From JADKCZ01 sp963786945 (lineage in GTDB: Bacteria > Myxococcota > Myxococcia > Myxococcales > Anaeromyxobacteraceae): a stretch of 64,000 bases of DNA. This document shows, in pieces, positions 34,408 to 46,398 of this stretch (positions within the stretch are counted from its first letter, which is position 1; the number at the start of each line of letters is the position of its first letter). The notes under the pieces are model-generated. The model was not told where the DNA came from. It worked only from the letters and a program-made list of their open reading frames with translations, and searched no databases. The position numbers and the translations under genes are program-made. The stretch lies in assembly GCA_963786945.1 (NCBI GenBank), contig CAWBAO010000003.1, positions 496,001 through 560,000 of the forward strand, written 5' to 3'.

Positions 34408-35385
34408 ATGCTCGACCTCTTCTTCCGCAAGTACGCCTGGACCGCGACCCTCGCCCTGCTCTTCTCGGGGGCCTGGATCGTCGCCCGGGTGGTCAACACG
34501 GTGGTGGGGGCCGCCATCCGGCCCCGGCCGCAGGCCGACGCGAGCGCGCTCTCGGCGCCGCCGCCGCGCCCGATCGCCGCCGTCAACCTCGACCCCGACC
34601 GGCTCTACCGGCTCATCGGCGTCGAGCCGCCCAGGGCCGCCGAGGCGGCCGCGGCCGCCCCGGCCCGCCCCCAGACCTGCGCCGACAGGGCCGCGCGGCC
34701 GGTGAAGAGCGACCTGCGGCTGCAGCTGGTGGTGGCGGTCCAGGCGGAGAACCCGGCCGCCTCGCTGGTGACCCTGGCCGACCCCGCCACCCACGACTCC
34801 CGCGTCCTCGGCGTGGGCGAGGAGTTCGGCGGGGCCACGCTGCTGGGGGTGGAGCGGCTGCGCGAGACCGGTGACGCCACCGGCAACGCCTTCAAGATGG
34901 TGGCGGTGATCTGCAACGGGGGCACCAAGGAGTACCTGGACAGCGACGCCGGCGCCGGCGCCGGCGACGGCAGCCTCAACGTCGGCGTGGCCCAGCTGCC
35001 CGGCCGCCCCGCGGCGGCTCGCCCGCCCGGCGCCCCGCTCGAGGGCGTCCGCAAGCTCACCGACAACCGCTACGAGATCGACAAGGCCGTCATCGAGTCG
35101 TCGCTCTCCAACCTGAATGCGCTGGCCACGCAGGCGCGCCTCGTCCCCAGCTTCAAGAACGGCGTCGCCAACGGCTTCAAGCTCTTCCAGATCCAGCCCG
35201 GCTCGCTCTACTCGTCAATCGGGATCGAGAACGGCGACGTCATCACCCGCATCAACGGCTACGAGATCAACTCGCCGGACAAGGCCCTCGAGATCTACCA
35301 GAAGCTGCGGGAGTCGAGCCACGTCACCCTCGAGCTCGAGCGCGGCGGCCAGAACGTCAAGAAGGACTACAGCATCACCCCGTAG
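34408..35385 (+). CDS. gspC: Type II secretion system protein GspC
   Basis: GspC links the inner-membrane platform to the GspD secretin. The protein has 325 residues with a single N-terminal membrane helix (about 10-35, TATLALLFSGAWIVARVVNT). A periplasmic homology region (about 100-175, KSDLRLQLVVAVQAENPAAS) is followed by a Pro/Ala linker and a C-terminal PDZ-like domain (about 225-325, with SSIGIENGDVITRINGYEIN). It is the first gene of the gsp operon. The start sits only about 11 bases after predicted initiation, so the message may be nearly leaderless. Next comes gspD after 15 bases. Confidence 0.9.
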   Translation: MLDLFFRKYAWTATLALLFSGAWIVARVVNTVVGAAIRPRPQADASALSAPPPRPIAAVNLDPDRLYRLIGVEPPRAAEAAAAAPARPQTCADRAARPVKSDLRLQLVVAVQAENPAASLVTLADPATHDSRVLGVGEEFGGATLLGVERLRETGDATGNAFKMVAVICNGGTKEYLDSDAGAGAGDGSLNVGVAQLPGRPAAARPPGAPLEGVRKLTDNRYEIDKAVIESSLSNLNALATQARLVPSFKNGVANGFKLFQIQPGSLYSSIGIENGDVITRINGYEINSPDKALEIYQKLRESSHVTLELERGGQNVKKDYSITP

Positions 35386-35400
35386 ACGGTGGACTCCTCC

Positions 35401-38096
35401 ATGCGAACCCTCCTTGCCACGATCCTCCTCGGCCCGGCCCTGGCGCTGGCCCAGGTGCCGCCCCGACCCCCGCCCCCGGCCGCACCGGCCGGGAGGCGCC
35501 CGCCGGCGGTCCCCACCCAGCCCACCGCCCGGACCGCGCCGGCGGCCGCCACCGCCCCGGCGCCGCGCCCACCCGACGCGCCGGGCGCCGCGACGCCCCC
35601 GGCCGGCCAGGTGGTGGCGCCAGCCAGGACCGACGCCAAGTGCACGCCCATCCAGGGGCGCTTCATGCTCTCCTTCTCCAGGGCCGACATCGTCGACGTC
35701 CTCGAGCAGGCCAGCCGCTGGACCTGCCGGAACTTCATCTACAGCGAGGACGTGGCCAAGGGGAGGATCACGCTCCTCTCCAAGTCGCCGGTCACCGCCG
35801 ACGAGGCCTACGCGGCCTTCCTGGCGGCCCTCACCTCCAACGGCATCGCCCTCTACCAGACCGGGCGCTACTGGAAGCTGATCCGGACCGCCGACGCCAA
35901 GAAGACCGCCATCCCGACCTACACCACCGACGGCGTCGAGGCGCCGGCCACCGAGCAGCCCGTCACCAAGCTCATCCGCCTCAAGTACGCCGACGCCGAC
36001 CAGATGCGCGGCATCATGGGGAACTTCATCTCCCCGCAGGGCGCCGACCTGCAGTCCATCCCGCCCGACCTGCTGCTGGTCACCGACGTGGGCGTCAACA
36101 TCCGGCGGATCGAGAAGCTCATCGACTCGATCGATCGGCCCGGCGGCGGTGAGCTGGTGAAGCTGGTGCAGATCCGCTACGCGCCGGTCAAGGACATCGC
36201 CGACAAGGTGAACCAGATCTTCGGGCAGGCGGCCGGGGCACCCGGCAAGCCCGGGCGGCGCACCGTGTTCACCTCGTCGGCCCGGCCCGCGCCGGCCGTG
36301 CCCCATCCCGGGACCACCCCGGCGCCGGGCGCGACCGCGGGCCAGGCCGGCGGCGTGGAGGTGCAGGTCACCAAGGTGATCGCCGACGAGCGCACCAACA
36401 AGCTCATCGTCATCTCCGACGAGAAGAGCTTCGAGCGGATCATGGAGGTGGTGCAGCAGCTCGACGTGCCGACCGCCGAGGGCGGCGGCATCCACGTCAT
36501 CTTCCTCAAGAACTCCAGCGCCGAGGAGCTGGCCACCACGCTGGCCAACCTGGCGCAGGGCAAGTCCGGCAAGAGCACGCCCGGCGCCGGCATGCCCCAG
36601 GTGCCCGGCCAGCCCAACCTGGCCCGCCCGGCCGCGACGGCCGGCGGCGCGGCCCCCTCCGCCGAGCTCTTCACCGGCGAGGTCAAGATCACCGCCGACA
36701 AGACCCAGAACGCCCTGGTGGTGCAGGCCAGCGGCGCCGACATCGTCACCGTCCGGCGGCTGGTCGAGAAGCTCGACCGGCCCCGCCGCCAGGTCTTCAT
36801 CGAGGCGGTGATCATGGAGGTGAACCTGACCAACACCACGGCCTTCGGCGTGGGCCTCCACACCGCCGTGCCGGTGACCACCAAGGACGGCACCGGCTTC
36901 ATCCCCATCTCGTCCTCGCCGGGCCGCATCAACACGCTCGGCACGCTGGGCAACGTGCAGAGCCTGATCTCGCTGGGCGGCTTCCTCACCGGCTTCGCCG
37001 GCCCCACCTCGGCGGCCCTGAAGGACCTCGGCATCAACATCCCCAACATGGGCATCATGATCCAGGCGCTCCAGTCGGACTCCGACGTCAACGTGCTCTC
37101 GACGCCGACCCTGCTGGCCGCCGACAACAGCGAGGCCGAGATCTCGGTGGGCCAGACCGTGCCGTTCCAGACCGGCTACGCGCCGCCCGGGCTCTCCAGC
37201 GCCATCTCCGGCAGCGCCGGGACCGGCACCAGCGCCGCCCTCGGCTCGCTGCTCGGCACCAGCGGCCTCAACAGCCTCTACGCCCCCATCCAGCGCACGC
37301 CGGTGGAGCTGCGCGTCAAGATCAAGCCGCAGATCGGCGAGGGGGACAACGTCAAGCTGCTGGTGGACGAGCAGACCGAGGAGATCGTCGACAAGGATCC
37401 CCAGCTCGGCCCCACCACCGCCAAGCGCACCGTCAAGTCGGAGATCGTGGCCCGAGACCAGTCGACCATCGTCATCGGCGGGCTGATGCAGGAGCGCATG
37501 GTCCGCTCGGTGAAGAAGGTGCCCTTCCTCGGCAGCATCCCCATCATCGGCTGGCTCTTCCGCGACACCTCGACCATCAAGCAGAAGACCAACCTGCTCC
37601 TCTTCCTCACCCCCTACATCATCCGCGACGAGGCCGACTACCGGCGCATCTACGAGAAGAAGCGCAAGGAGCAGCAGGACTTCATCGAGGCCTTCTACGG
37701 CCGCCAGCCCGCCTACGACGTCGCCATCGACTTCGGCCGCAAGTCCGGCCCCTACGGCCGGCTGCGCCGCGAGGTGCTCGAGGAGACCAGCAAGGTCGAG
37801 AACGGCGGGAAGGGCGGGCCCGGCGATCGGCTGGTGACGCCGGCCGACGCCGCCGGCACGATCGGCCCGTCCCGGCCCCCGGCCGAGCCCGCCCCGCACC
37901 CGCCAGCCGGGGTGCCACCGGAGCCGGCCGGCCCCGATGCCATCGAGGTGCAGCCCGACCTTCCGGACGCCGCCGAGCCGCCTCCGGCCGGCCCCGCGCC
38001 AGGTGAGGCGCCCCCGGCCAGCCCGCCGGGCGCGGCGCCAGGTGCGGCCTCGCCCACCCCGCCGCCGGGCGGTGCTCCCACCGCGGGTCCGAACCC

Positions 38097-38100
<4 letters not shown>
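35401..38100 (+). CDS. gspD: Type II secretion system secretin GspD
   Basis: GspD forms the outer-membrane secretin channel. The protein has 899 residues with a signal peptide (MRTLLATILLGPALALAQ) and a Pro-rich segment to about residue 80. An N0 domain follows (FMLSFSRADIVDVLEQASRW), then N1-N3 repeats (IRLKYADADQMRGIMGNFI, then VQIRYAPVKDIADKVNQIFG and IHVIFLKNSSAEELATTLAN). The secretin domain has RRQVFIEAVIMEVNLTNTTA, the VNVLSTPTLLAADNSEAEIS segment and the ending FLGSIPIIGWLFRDTSTIKQ. A Pro/Ala-rich tail of about 100 residues (after about 790) replaces a classical S-domain. The ATG at 35401, with its signal peptide, is preferred over a GTG at 35389. Confidence 0.93.
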
Positions 38101-39896
<1,796 letters not shown>

Positions 39897-39900
39897 CCCC

Positions 39901-41128
39901 ATGCCGGTCTTCGAGTACAAGGCGCTGTCCGCCGCCGGGAAGCCGGTCCAGGGGCTCAAGGAGGCCGAGTCCCCCAAGACCCTGCGCGCCGCGCTGAAGC
40001 GCGAGGGCGTCTTCCTCACCGAGGTGCTGGGCGAGCAGCAGCAGCAGGCGCAGCAGGCCCGCGAGGTGAACGTGCGCCGCTGGGTGGTGGGCCGGGTGGG
40101 CGCCGACGACCTCGCCATCATGACCCGGCAGCTGGCCGTGCTGGTCCACGCCGGCATCCCGCTGGTCGAGGCGCTCAACGCCCTGGTGGAGCAGGTCGAG
40201 CACGAGCGGCTGAAGCGGGTCATCTCCGACGTGAAGCAGCGGGTCAACGAGGGGGCCTCGCTGGCCGACGCGCTGGCCGTCCACGCCAAGGTCTTCTCCA
40301 CGCTCTACGTCAACATGATCCGGGCCGGCGAGTCGTCCGGCGCGCTCGACGTGGTGCTGGTGCGCCTGGCCGACTTCACCGAGAGCCAGGCGCGGCTCCG
40401 CTCCAAGGTGATGGGGGCGCTCACCTACCCGGCCGCCATGGGGGTGGTGGGCGGCGCCATCATGCTGGTCCTGTTCGCGGTGGTGATCCCCAAGATCACC
40501 AAGATCTTCGAGGACACCCAGGTGACGCTGCCCTGGACCACCAAGGTGCTGATGGCCTTCTCCACCTTCGTCTCCAACTGGTGGTGGGCGCTGGTGCTGC
40601 TGGCCGCCGCCGGGGCCTGGGGCTTCCTGCGCTGGAAGGAGACCCCGCCCGGCCGCGCCCGCTGGGATCGCTTCAAGCTCACCGTCCCCGTCTTCGGCCG
40701 GCTCATCCGCACCATCGCCATCGGCCGCTTCTCGCGCACCCTGGCCACGCTGCTCAAGAGCGGCGTGCCGCTGCTGTCGGCCATGGACATCGTCAAGAAC
40801 ATCGTCGGCAACGTCCGGCTGGCCGAGGTGATCGAGCAGGCCCGCGACCGCCATCGCCGAGGGCGAGTCGATCGCCGCGCCGCTCAAGCGCTCCGGCGAG
40901 TTCCCCCCGCTGGTCCACCACATGGTGGCCATCGGCGAGCGCTCCGGCTCCCTCGAGGAGATGCTGGGCAACGTGGCCGACGCCTACGAGGACCAGGTGG
41001 AGACCACCGTGGCCGCGCTCACCTCGCTGATGGAGCCGCTCATGATCGTGATGATGGGCGCGGTCGTGGCCTTCATCGTCTTCTCGGTCCTCATGCCCAT
41101 CCTGCAGATCAACACGCTGGCCGGGTGA
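39901..41128 (+). CDS. gspF: Type II secretion inner-membrane protein GspF, one frameshift
   Basis: GspF is the polytopic platform protein that GspE works on. It begins MPVFEYKALSAAGKPVQGLK and shows the family segment LAIMTRQLAVLVHAGIPLVE, two similar cytoplasmic domains and three membrane helices. An extra base near 40850 (in the AREQ-AIAEGES region) breaks the frame; correcting it gives QARDAIAEGESIAAPLKRSG and the C-terminus through VVAFIVFSVLMPILQINTLA to a TGA at 41126-41128. The corrected length is about 408 residues, normal for GspF. Both parts are strongly conserved, so a sequencing error is likely. Confidence 0.9.
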
Positions 41129-41171
41129 GCAGGTGCGCCCGACCACCCCCACCTCCCCGGAGGCCGTTCAC

Positions 41172-41585
41172 ATGGAAGCCCGCAGACGCCGCGCCCAGCG
41201 CGGCATGACCCTCATCGAGATCATGGTGGTGCTCGTCATCATCGGCCTGGTCGCGTCGGCGGTGGCCGTCAACGTGGTGGGCCGCCTCGGCGAGGCCAAG
41301 GTGAAGCAGGCCGAGACCGACGTCCGCAACATCGCCAGCCAGGGCGTGGACGCCTTCAAGGTGATGCGCGGCCGCTACCCGACCACCGAGGAGGGGCTGG
41401 GCGTCCTCATCCAGGAGAAGTTCATCAAGGCCAACAAGGGCGGCAAGCTGCTCGATCCCTGGAACCGCGAGTACATCTACCTCTACCCCGGCCAGGCCCA
41501 CCCCGACGGCTTCGACGTGAAGAGCTACGGCGCCGACGGCCAGCCCGGCGGCGACGGCGAGAACGCCGACATCGTGAACCCCTGA
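41172..41585 (+). CDS. gspG: Type II secretion major pseudopilin GspG
   Basis: GspG is the main subunit of the T2SS pseudopilus. The protein has 137 residues with a prepilin leader ending in QRG, cleavage before Met (MTLIEIMVVLVIIGLVASAV), Glu at mature position 5, and the globular segment RYPTTEEGLGVLIQ. The calcium-binding end (LLDPWNREYIYLYPGQAHPD through SYGADGQPGGDGENADI) is typical. The ATG at 41172 is preferred over a GTG 39 bases upstream because it gives the usual short leader. Confidence 0.95.
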   Translation: MEARRRRAQRGMTLIEIMVVLVIIGLVASAVAVNVVGRLGEAKVKQAETDVRNIASQGVDAFKVMRGRYPTTEEGLGVLIQEKFIKANKGGKLLDPWNREYIYLYPGQAHPDGFDVKSYGADGQPGGDGENADIVNP

Positions 41586-41593
41586 GGAGCACG

Positions 41594-42208
41594 GTGGCCG
41601 GCGACGCACGGGCGCGAGGGTTCACCCTCATCGAGCTGATGGTGGTGATCGCCGTGGTGGCGGTCATCTCCGCCGCCGCCGTGCCCGCCCTGCGCGGCAT
41701 CACCGGGGCCAACGCCCGGCAGGCGGCCGGGGAGCTGGCCGGCTCGCTGCGCTACCTCTTCGACACCGCCGCCCTCCGCCACGTCACCTGCCGGATGGCC
41801 CTCGACATCGAGGGCCACGCCTCCTGGGCCGAGTGCGCGCCGGGCCCGGCCACCCTGGGGAAGGAGGACCAGCCCTCCCGCGTCGCCCGCGAGCTGGAGG
41901 AGCGCTTCCCCGACGAGCGGGACCCCGATCGCCGCCGGCTCATGGCGCAGACCCGCTTCGGCGCCTTCGACGACCGGCTGGCGCCGCGCCGGGTCCTGCC
42001 GGGCCGCACCGCCTTCGGCCCGATCCGGATCGAGGGACGCAGCCACCCCGTCGAGGAGGGGGTGGCCTACGTCTACTTCTTCCCCGGCGGGCAGGCGCAG
42101 CGGGCCTTCATCCCGGTGATCGACGGCGAGCTCGTCTACACCGTGGTGCTCGAGCCCTTCACCGGCCGGGCCCGGGTGGTGGCCGGCACGGTGGAGGCCG
42201 ACCGATGA
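41594..42208 (+). CDS. gspH: Type II secretion minor pseudopilin GspH
   Basis: GspH is a minor pseudopilin near the tip of the pseudopilus. The 204-residue protein has the prepilin site ARG/FTLIELMVVIAVVAVIS with Glu at position 5, followed by a beta-rich domain with AGELAGSLRYLFDTAALRHV and the C-terminal GELVYTVVLEPFTGRARVV. It begins at a GTG eight bases after the gspG stop and overlaps gspI by ATGA. Identity as GspH is based on gene order and fold pattern, since this class is poorly conserved. Confidence 0.85.
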   Translation: MAGDARARGFTLIELMVVIAVVAVISAAAVPALRGITGANARQAAGELAGSLRYLFDTAALRHVTCRMALDIEGHASWAECAPGPATLGKEDQPSRVARELEERFPDERDPDRRRLMAQTRFGAFDDRLAPRRVLPGRTAFGPIRIEGRSHPVEEGVAYVYFFPGGQAQRAFIPVIDGELVYTVVLEPFTGRARVVAGTVEADR

Positions 42209-42843
42209 GCGCGGCGCGAGCCCGGCGCGGCTTCACCCTCCTGGAGGTGATGGTGGCGCTGGCGGTGCTGGCGCTGGCGCTGACCGCCGTCTCCGACGTG
42301 GTGGGCGCCTCCCTCCACAACCACGTCCGGGCCCACCAGCTCGACGTGGCGACCATGCTGGCCCGCGGGCGGCTGGCCGAGGCCGAGGCCACCTTCGAGG
42401 AGGAGGGCTTCCGGGACTTCGACCAGACCGAGGCGGGCACCTTCGAGGACGAGGGGCACCCCGAGGTGACCTGGAAGCTGGAGGCCATCCGGCCGCGCCT
42501 GGAGCTGGGACCCGACGCGGTGCTCAAGGCGCTCACCGGCATCGACGGCGGCGTGGCCGGGCTGCTCGGCCTCGACGCCAAGGCCCAGGGCGCGGGCGCG
42601 GCGGGCGCCGCCGGCGGCCCCACCACGTCGCTGGCCGGCTCGCCGCTGGCCGGGCCGGCGGTGGCGCTGATCCAGCAGCAGCTGACCGGGCTGGGCGAGC
42701 AGATCAAGTCCGGCGTCCGGGAGGTGCGGCTCACGGTGGGCTGGAAGGACGGGGCGGCGACCGAGTCGTTCACGCTGGTCACCCACCTGGTGGTGCTCAC
42801 CACCGGCGCGCAGCGGCGCGGGGCCCCCAAGGTGACGCCGTGA
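42205..42843 (+). CDS. gspI: Type II secretion minor pseudopilin GspI
   Basis: GspI starts the pseudopilus tip complex with GspJ and GspK. The 212-residue protein has the prepilin site RRG/FTLLEVMVALAVLALALT and the family pattern around MLARGRLAEAEATFEEEGF. It is longer than typical GspI (about 125 residues) because of an Ala/Gly-rich insertion (roughly residues 115-160, with QGAGAAGAAGGPTTSLAG). It overlaps gspH and gspJ. Confidence 0.85.
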   Translation: MSAARARRGFTLLEVMVALAVLALALTAVSDVVGASLHNHVRAHQLDVATMLARGRLAEAEATFEEEGFRDFDQTEAGTFEDEGHPEVTWKLEAIRPRLELGPDAVLKALTGIDGGVAGLLGLDAKAQGAGAAGAAGGPTTSLAGSPLAGPAVALIQQQLTGLGEQIKSGVREVRLTVGWKDGAATESFTLVTHLVVLTTGAQRRGAPKVTP

Positions 42844-43490
42844 CCCGCCCGGCGCGCGGCTTCACGCTGCTCGAGGTGATGATCGCCATCGCCATCACCG
42901 CCGTGATCGGCTCCATGGCGGTCGGCGTCTACCAGCAGGTGGACCGGGCCGCCACGGTGGCCCGCGACCAGGGCGAGCGCTACGCCGGCGCGCGGCTGGC
43001 CCTCACCCGGCTGGTCCGGGAGGTCTCCATGGCCTTCCTCTCCGAGCACTACGACCGCAACCGGTTCCGCGACCGCCCCACCCTCTTCAAGGGCGAGGGC
43101 GACCGGCTGCTCTTCACCACCATGTCCCACGTCCGGCTGGTGCAGGACGCCAAGGAGTCGGACCAGGCGGTGGTCGAGTACCTCGTCGAGCGCGACCCGG
43201 CCAGCGGCGAGGACGCGCTCTTCCGGCGCGAGAAGGTGCGCCTCGACGACGAGCCGGATCGCGGCGGCCGGACCGACCTCGTCGCCACCCACGTCAAGCG
43301 GCTCTCGCTCCAGTACTGGGACCTGCAGCGCAAGGAGTGGGTCCGCGAGTGGTCCACCCGCACCCCGGAGAAGCTCAACGAGCTGCCGACCCGCGTCCGC
43401 ATCGAGCTGGACGTCACGCTGGCGGACGGCCGGGTCGAGAAGTTCACCACCCAGGCGCGGGTCGCCATCACGGCGCCGCTGGAGTTCTGA
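42840..43490 (+). CDS. gspJ: Type II secretion minor pseudopilin GspJ
   Basis: GspJ is the second tip-complex subunit. The 216-residue protein has the prepilin site ARG/FTLLEVMIAIAITAVIG. The periplasmic part includes YAGARLALTRLVREVSMAFL and KRLSLQYWDLQRKEWVREWS, the latter similar to the GspJ pattern of an aromatic strand followed by W. The start is GTG overlapping the gspI stop. Confidence 0.88.
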   Translation: MTRPARGFTLLEVMIAIAITAVIGSMAVGVYQQVDRAATVARDQGERYAGARLALTRLVREVSMAFLSEHYDRNRFRDRPTLFKGEGDRLLFTTMSHVRLVQDAKESDQAVVEYLVERDPASGEDALFRREKVRLDDEPDRGGRTDLVATHVKRLSLQYWDLQRKEWVREWSTRTPEKLNELPTRVRIELDVTLADGRVEKFTTQARVAITAPLEF

Positions 43491-43492
43491 GC

Positions 43493-44777
43493 GTGAGGGC
43501 CTCGAGACCAGGCGCCAGGCGTCGGGAGCGGGGGGCGGCCCTGCTGGTGGTGCTGGTGACCGTGGCGCTGGTCACCGCGCTGGCCATGGACCTCGCCTAC
43601 CAGGCGCGGGTCGGGCTGCAGATCGCCGCCGACGGCCGGGACGAGCTGGTGGCGCTGGCGCAGGCCCGCGGCGCGGTCAACCTCTCGCGGCTGGTGCTCC
43701 ACTTCCAGGCCCAGCTCGACAACCAGGCCTCGACGATGGCCGGCGCGGCCGGCCCGCTCGGGGGCGCCCTGCCGCGCATCCAGGTCTGGAAGCTGGTGCC
43801 GGTCGACTCGATGCTGGTGTCCAACCTCTTCCCGGCCGGGACCCGGGACCAGGGCCGCGCCGCCGGCGGCAGGCGCCGGGGCGGGCCGCGCCGGCGGGCC
43901 GGGCCCCGAGGTGCCGGCGGGTCACCGGGGCGCGGGCCAGGAGGCGGCGCGCTTCTCGGCCACCATCGACGACGAGGACCGGAAGGTGAACGCCCAGCTC
44001 GACGGATCGGCCACGAGCGGCCTGCTGGCCGGGCAGCTGGCCAGCTTCATGGCGCTGGTGGCCGACCGGAAGTGGGATCCGCTCTTCGAGCGCGAGGACG
44101 CCAACGGCGTCAAGCAGAGCCGGAACGAGCTGGCCGCCAACCTCAAGGACTGGGTCGACGAGGACCCGCAGCAGTCGGCGGTCACCGGCGTGCCCAGCCG
44201 GCCGTTCGAGAACGGCTTCGGCGACGAGAACTACCTCTACGACCGCGGCCCGGATCGCTACAAGGCCAAGAACGCCCGCTTCGACTCGCTCGACGAGCTC
44301 TACCTGGTGGCCGGGTTCTCCGACCTGCACATGGCCGCCTTCGGCGATCGGCTCACCGTCTACCAGCGGCGCGACGGGATGATGAACGTCAACGCCGACG
44401 ATCCGGCCGAGCTGGTCCGCAACGCCCGCATCATGGCCGACCCGCCGGAGCAGCCGGTGTTCTCGGATCCGACCTTCGCGGGACGGCTGGTCGAGGCGGT
44501 CAAGGTGGTCCGCGTCGGCGGCCTCCTCACCATGACGCCCCAGCAGTTCGCGGCGGTGCTGGCGTCGCTCGGCGTGAGCGTCAACACCGTCTACAGCGGC
44601 AAGAACGTGGACGCCAAGGGCGCCTTCACCGATCGCTCCTACGTCTTCCGGATCCGCGGGGAGGGGCGCGCCGGGAAGGTGGTCAAGGACGTCGAGGCGG
44701 TGGTGACCTTCGACCCGATCACGGCTCGCGCGGATGCGCTCGACCTGGGGCGGATGATCCACTGGAGCGAGGAGTAA
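43493..44777 (+). CDS. gspK: Type II secretion minor pseudopilin GspK, one frameshift
   Basis: GspK is the large tip subunit of the pseudopilus. The start REREGAALLV-type segment (ERGAALLVVLVTVALVTALA) lacks Glu5, the known feature of GspK pseudopilins. The frame changes in a GC-rich stretch between about 43860 and 43910. It then continues in another frame through AARFSATIDDEDRKVNAQLD, the DEDPQQSAVTGVPSRPFENG segment and the MMNVNADDPAELVRNARIMA segment to the TAA near 44775. The corrected length is about 428 residues; the inserted, Gly/Pro-rich linker at the break is atypical. The GTG at 43493 lies two bases after the gspJ stop. Confidence 0.85.
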
Positions 44778-44782
44778 CGAGA

Positions 44783-46396
44783 ATGGCGCAGACCATGCTT
44801 GGGCTCGACCTGGGGGCCCGCGCGGTGAAGGCGATCCTGCTGGAGAGCAGCTACCGCGGCTTCACCCTGCTCGGCCACGCCACCGTGCCCCTGGCGCCGG
44901 CGACCGGGGAGGAGGCGCCGTGGGCGCGCCACGGGGAGGCCCTGTCCCGGCTGCTCGCGGAGCAGGGCTGGCACCCCGACGGCTGCGTGGCCACCGTCCC
45001 CGGCGCCGCCCTGTCGTCCCACGTCATCACCCTGCCCTTCACCGATCCTCGCCGCATCGCCCAGACCCTGGCCTTCGAGGTGGAGGCGCAGATCCCGTGG
45101 GAGCTGGACCAGGCCGCCTGGGACTGGGAGTCGCTGGGGGCCCGAGGCGCCTCCACGGACCTCTGGGTGGCGGTGGGACCGAAGGCCGAGCTGGCCGGGC
45201 TGCTGGCCACGCTGGCCGGCGCCGGCATCGACCCGCGCGTGGTGGCGCCGCCGGCGGCGGTGCTCTCGGCGCTCTTCGCCCCCGGCGTGCTGGCGAGCGA
45301 GCCGGCCGAGGCGGGCGCGCCCCCGGCCTGCGAGGCCATCCTCGACCTGGGCGAGGGCCGGACGCACCTCTGCGTGACGGTCGGCGGTGCCCTGGCGGCG
45401 GCCCGGACCCTCCCCTTCGGCGCGGCCACGGTGGCCCGGGCGCTGGGGCGGGACCTCGGCGTCTCGGAGGCCGACGCCGCCCTCCTGCTGTCGGCGGAGC
45501 CGGACGGCGAGCCGTTGCCGGACATGCTGGCCGCGCTCTCCGTCGAGCCCCGCGTGGAGGAGGCGCTGACCCGGGCCCTGGTCCCGCTGGTCCGCGAGCT
45601 GCGCGCCACGCTGCGCGCCTGGCGGGCCCGGGTCGGGCCGACGCCGGTGACGCGGCTCTGGCTGGCCGGGGGGCTGGGACGCCGGGCCGGGCTGGCCGAG
45701 CGGCTGGCGGCCGAGGTGGACGGGCCGGTGCTGCCGCTGGCGCTGTCTGGCCCGGCCGCCGCCCTGCCGGCGCCGCAGGCCGGGTCGCTGGCGCTGGCGC
45801 TGGCGGCCGCCCTGCGCGGCCACCTGGGGGCCCGGGCCGGGCGGGTCAACCTGCGGCGCGGGGACCTCTCCTACACGCGCGACTTCGAGCACCTCAAGGG
45901 GAAGGTGGCGCGCCTGGCCGTGGCCGTCGGGGCGGTCCTGCTGCTGGCCGTGGTGTCGCAGGTGGTGAAGATCTACGCCCTCTCCCGCCAGGAGGCGGCG
46001 ATCGACCGGGCGCTCTGCGACGCCGAGGAGAAGGTGCTGAAGAAGTGCTACCCCAACTACGAGGAGGCCCTCTCGGCGCTGCGCGGGCGCGGCGTGCCCG
46101 GCGCCTCGATCCCCAAGGTCTCGGCGGTGGACGTCGTCGACGACCTGTCCCGGCGGCTGCCCGAGGGCCTGCCGCTCAAGCTGGAGAAGATCGACATCAC
46201 CGACCGCAAGCTCCACCTCCAGGGCGTCGCCGATGCCGCCGAGCACGTCGACCGGCTGGTGGGCTCGCTGCACGGCTCCAGGTGCTTCGCGGACGCCCGC
46301 TCCGGTGGCGCCCGCAAGCGCACCAGCGACGGGAAGTTCGAGTTCTCCATCGACTCGGCGCTGGGCTGCGCCGAAGGCTCGCCGGGGGGGGAGTGA
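44783..46396 (+). CDS. gspL: Type II secretion protein GspL (PilM-like actin-fold plus membrane/PilN-like part)
   Basis: GspL connects the cytoplasmic ATPase GspE to the membrane platform. The 537-residue protein has an actin-like cytoplasmic domain (LGLDLGARAVKAILLESSYR; EAILDLGEGRTHLCVTVGG; TRLWLAGGLGRRAGLAERLA). One membrane helix follows (about 383-403, VAVGAVLLLAVVSQVVKIYA), then a periplasmic ferredoxin-like domain (VDVVDDLSRRLPEGLPLKLE). The N-terminal part resembles PilM and the C-terminal part PilN/GspL. It is about 130 residues longer than enterobacterial GspL. Two Cys (in DRALCDAEEKVLKKCYPN) may form a disulphide. Confidence 0.85.
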   Translation: MAQTMLGLDLGARAVKAILLESSYRGFTLLGHATVPLAPATGEEAPWARHGEALSRLLAEQGWHPDGCVATVPGAALSSHVITLPFTDPRRIAQTLAFEVEAQIPWELDQAAWDWESLGARGASTDLWVAVGPKAELAGLLATLAGAGIDPRVVAPPAAVLSALFAPGVLASEPAEAGAPPACEAILDLGEGRTHLCVTVGGALAAARTLPFGAATVARALGRDLGVSEADAALLLSAEPDGEPLPDMLAALSVEPRVEEALTRALVPLVRELRATLRAWRARVGPTPVTRLWLAGGLGRRAGLAERLAAEVDGPVLPLALSGPAAALPAPQAGSLALALAAALRGHLGARAGRVNLRRGDLSYTRDFEHLKGKVARLAVAVGAVLLLAVVSQVVKIYALSRQEAAIDRALCDAEEKVLKKCYPNYEEALSALRGRGVPGASIPKVSAVDVVDDLSRRLPEGLPLKLEKIDITDRKLHLQGVADAAEHVDRLVGSLHGSRCFADARSGGARKRTSDGKFEFSIDSALGCAEGSPGGE

Positions 46397-46398
46397 CC

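Noticed and set aside
41133..41171. Earlier GTG start for GspG
   Set aside because: It would give an overlong leader; the ATG at 41172 yields the normal short prepilin leader.
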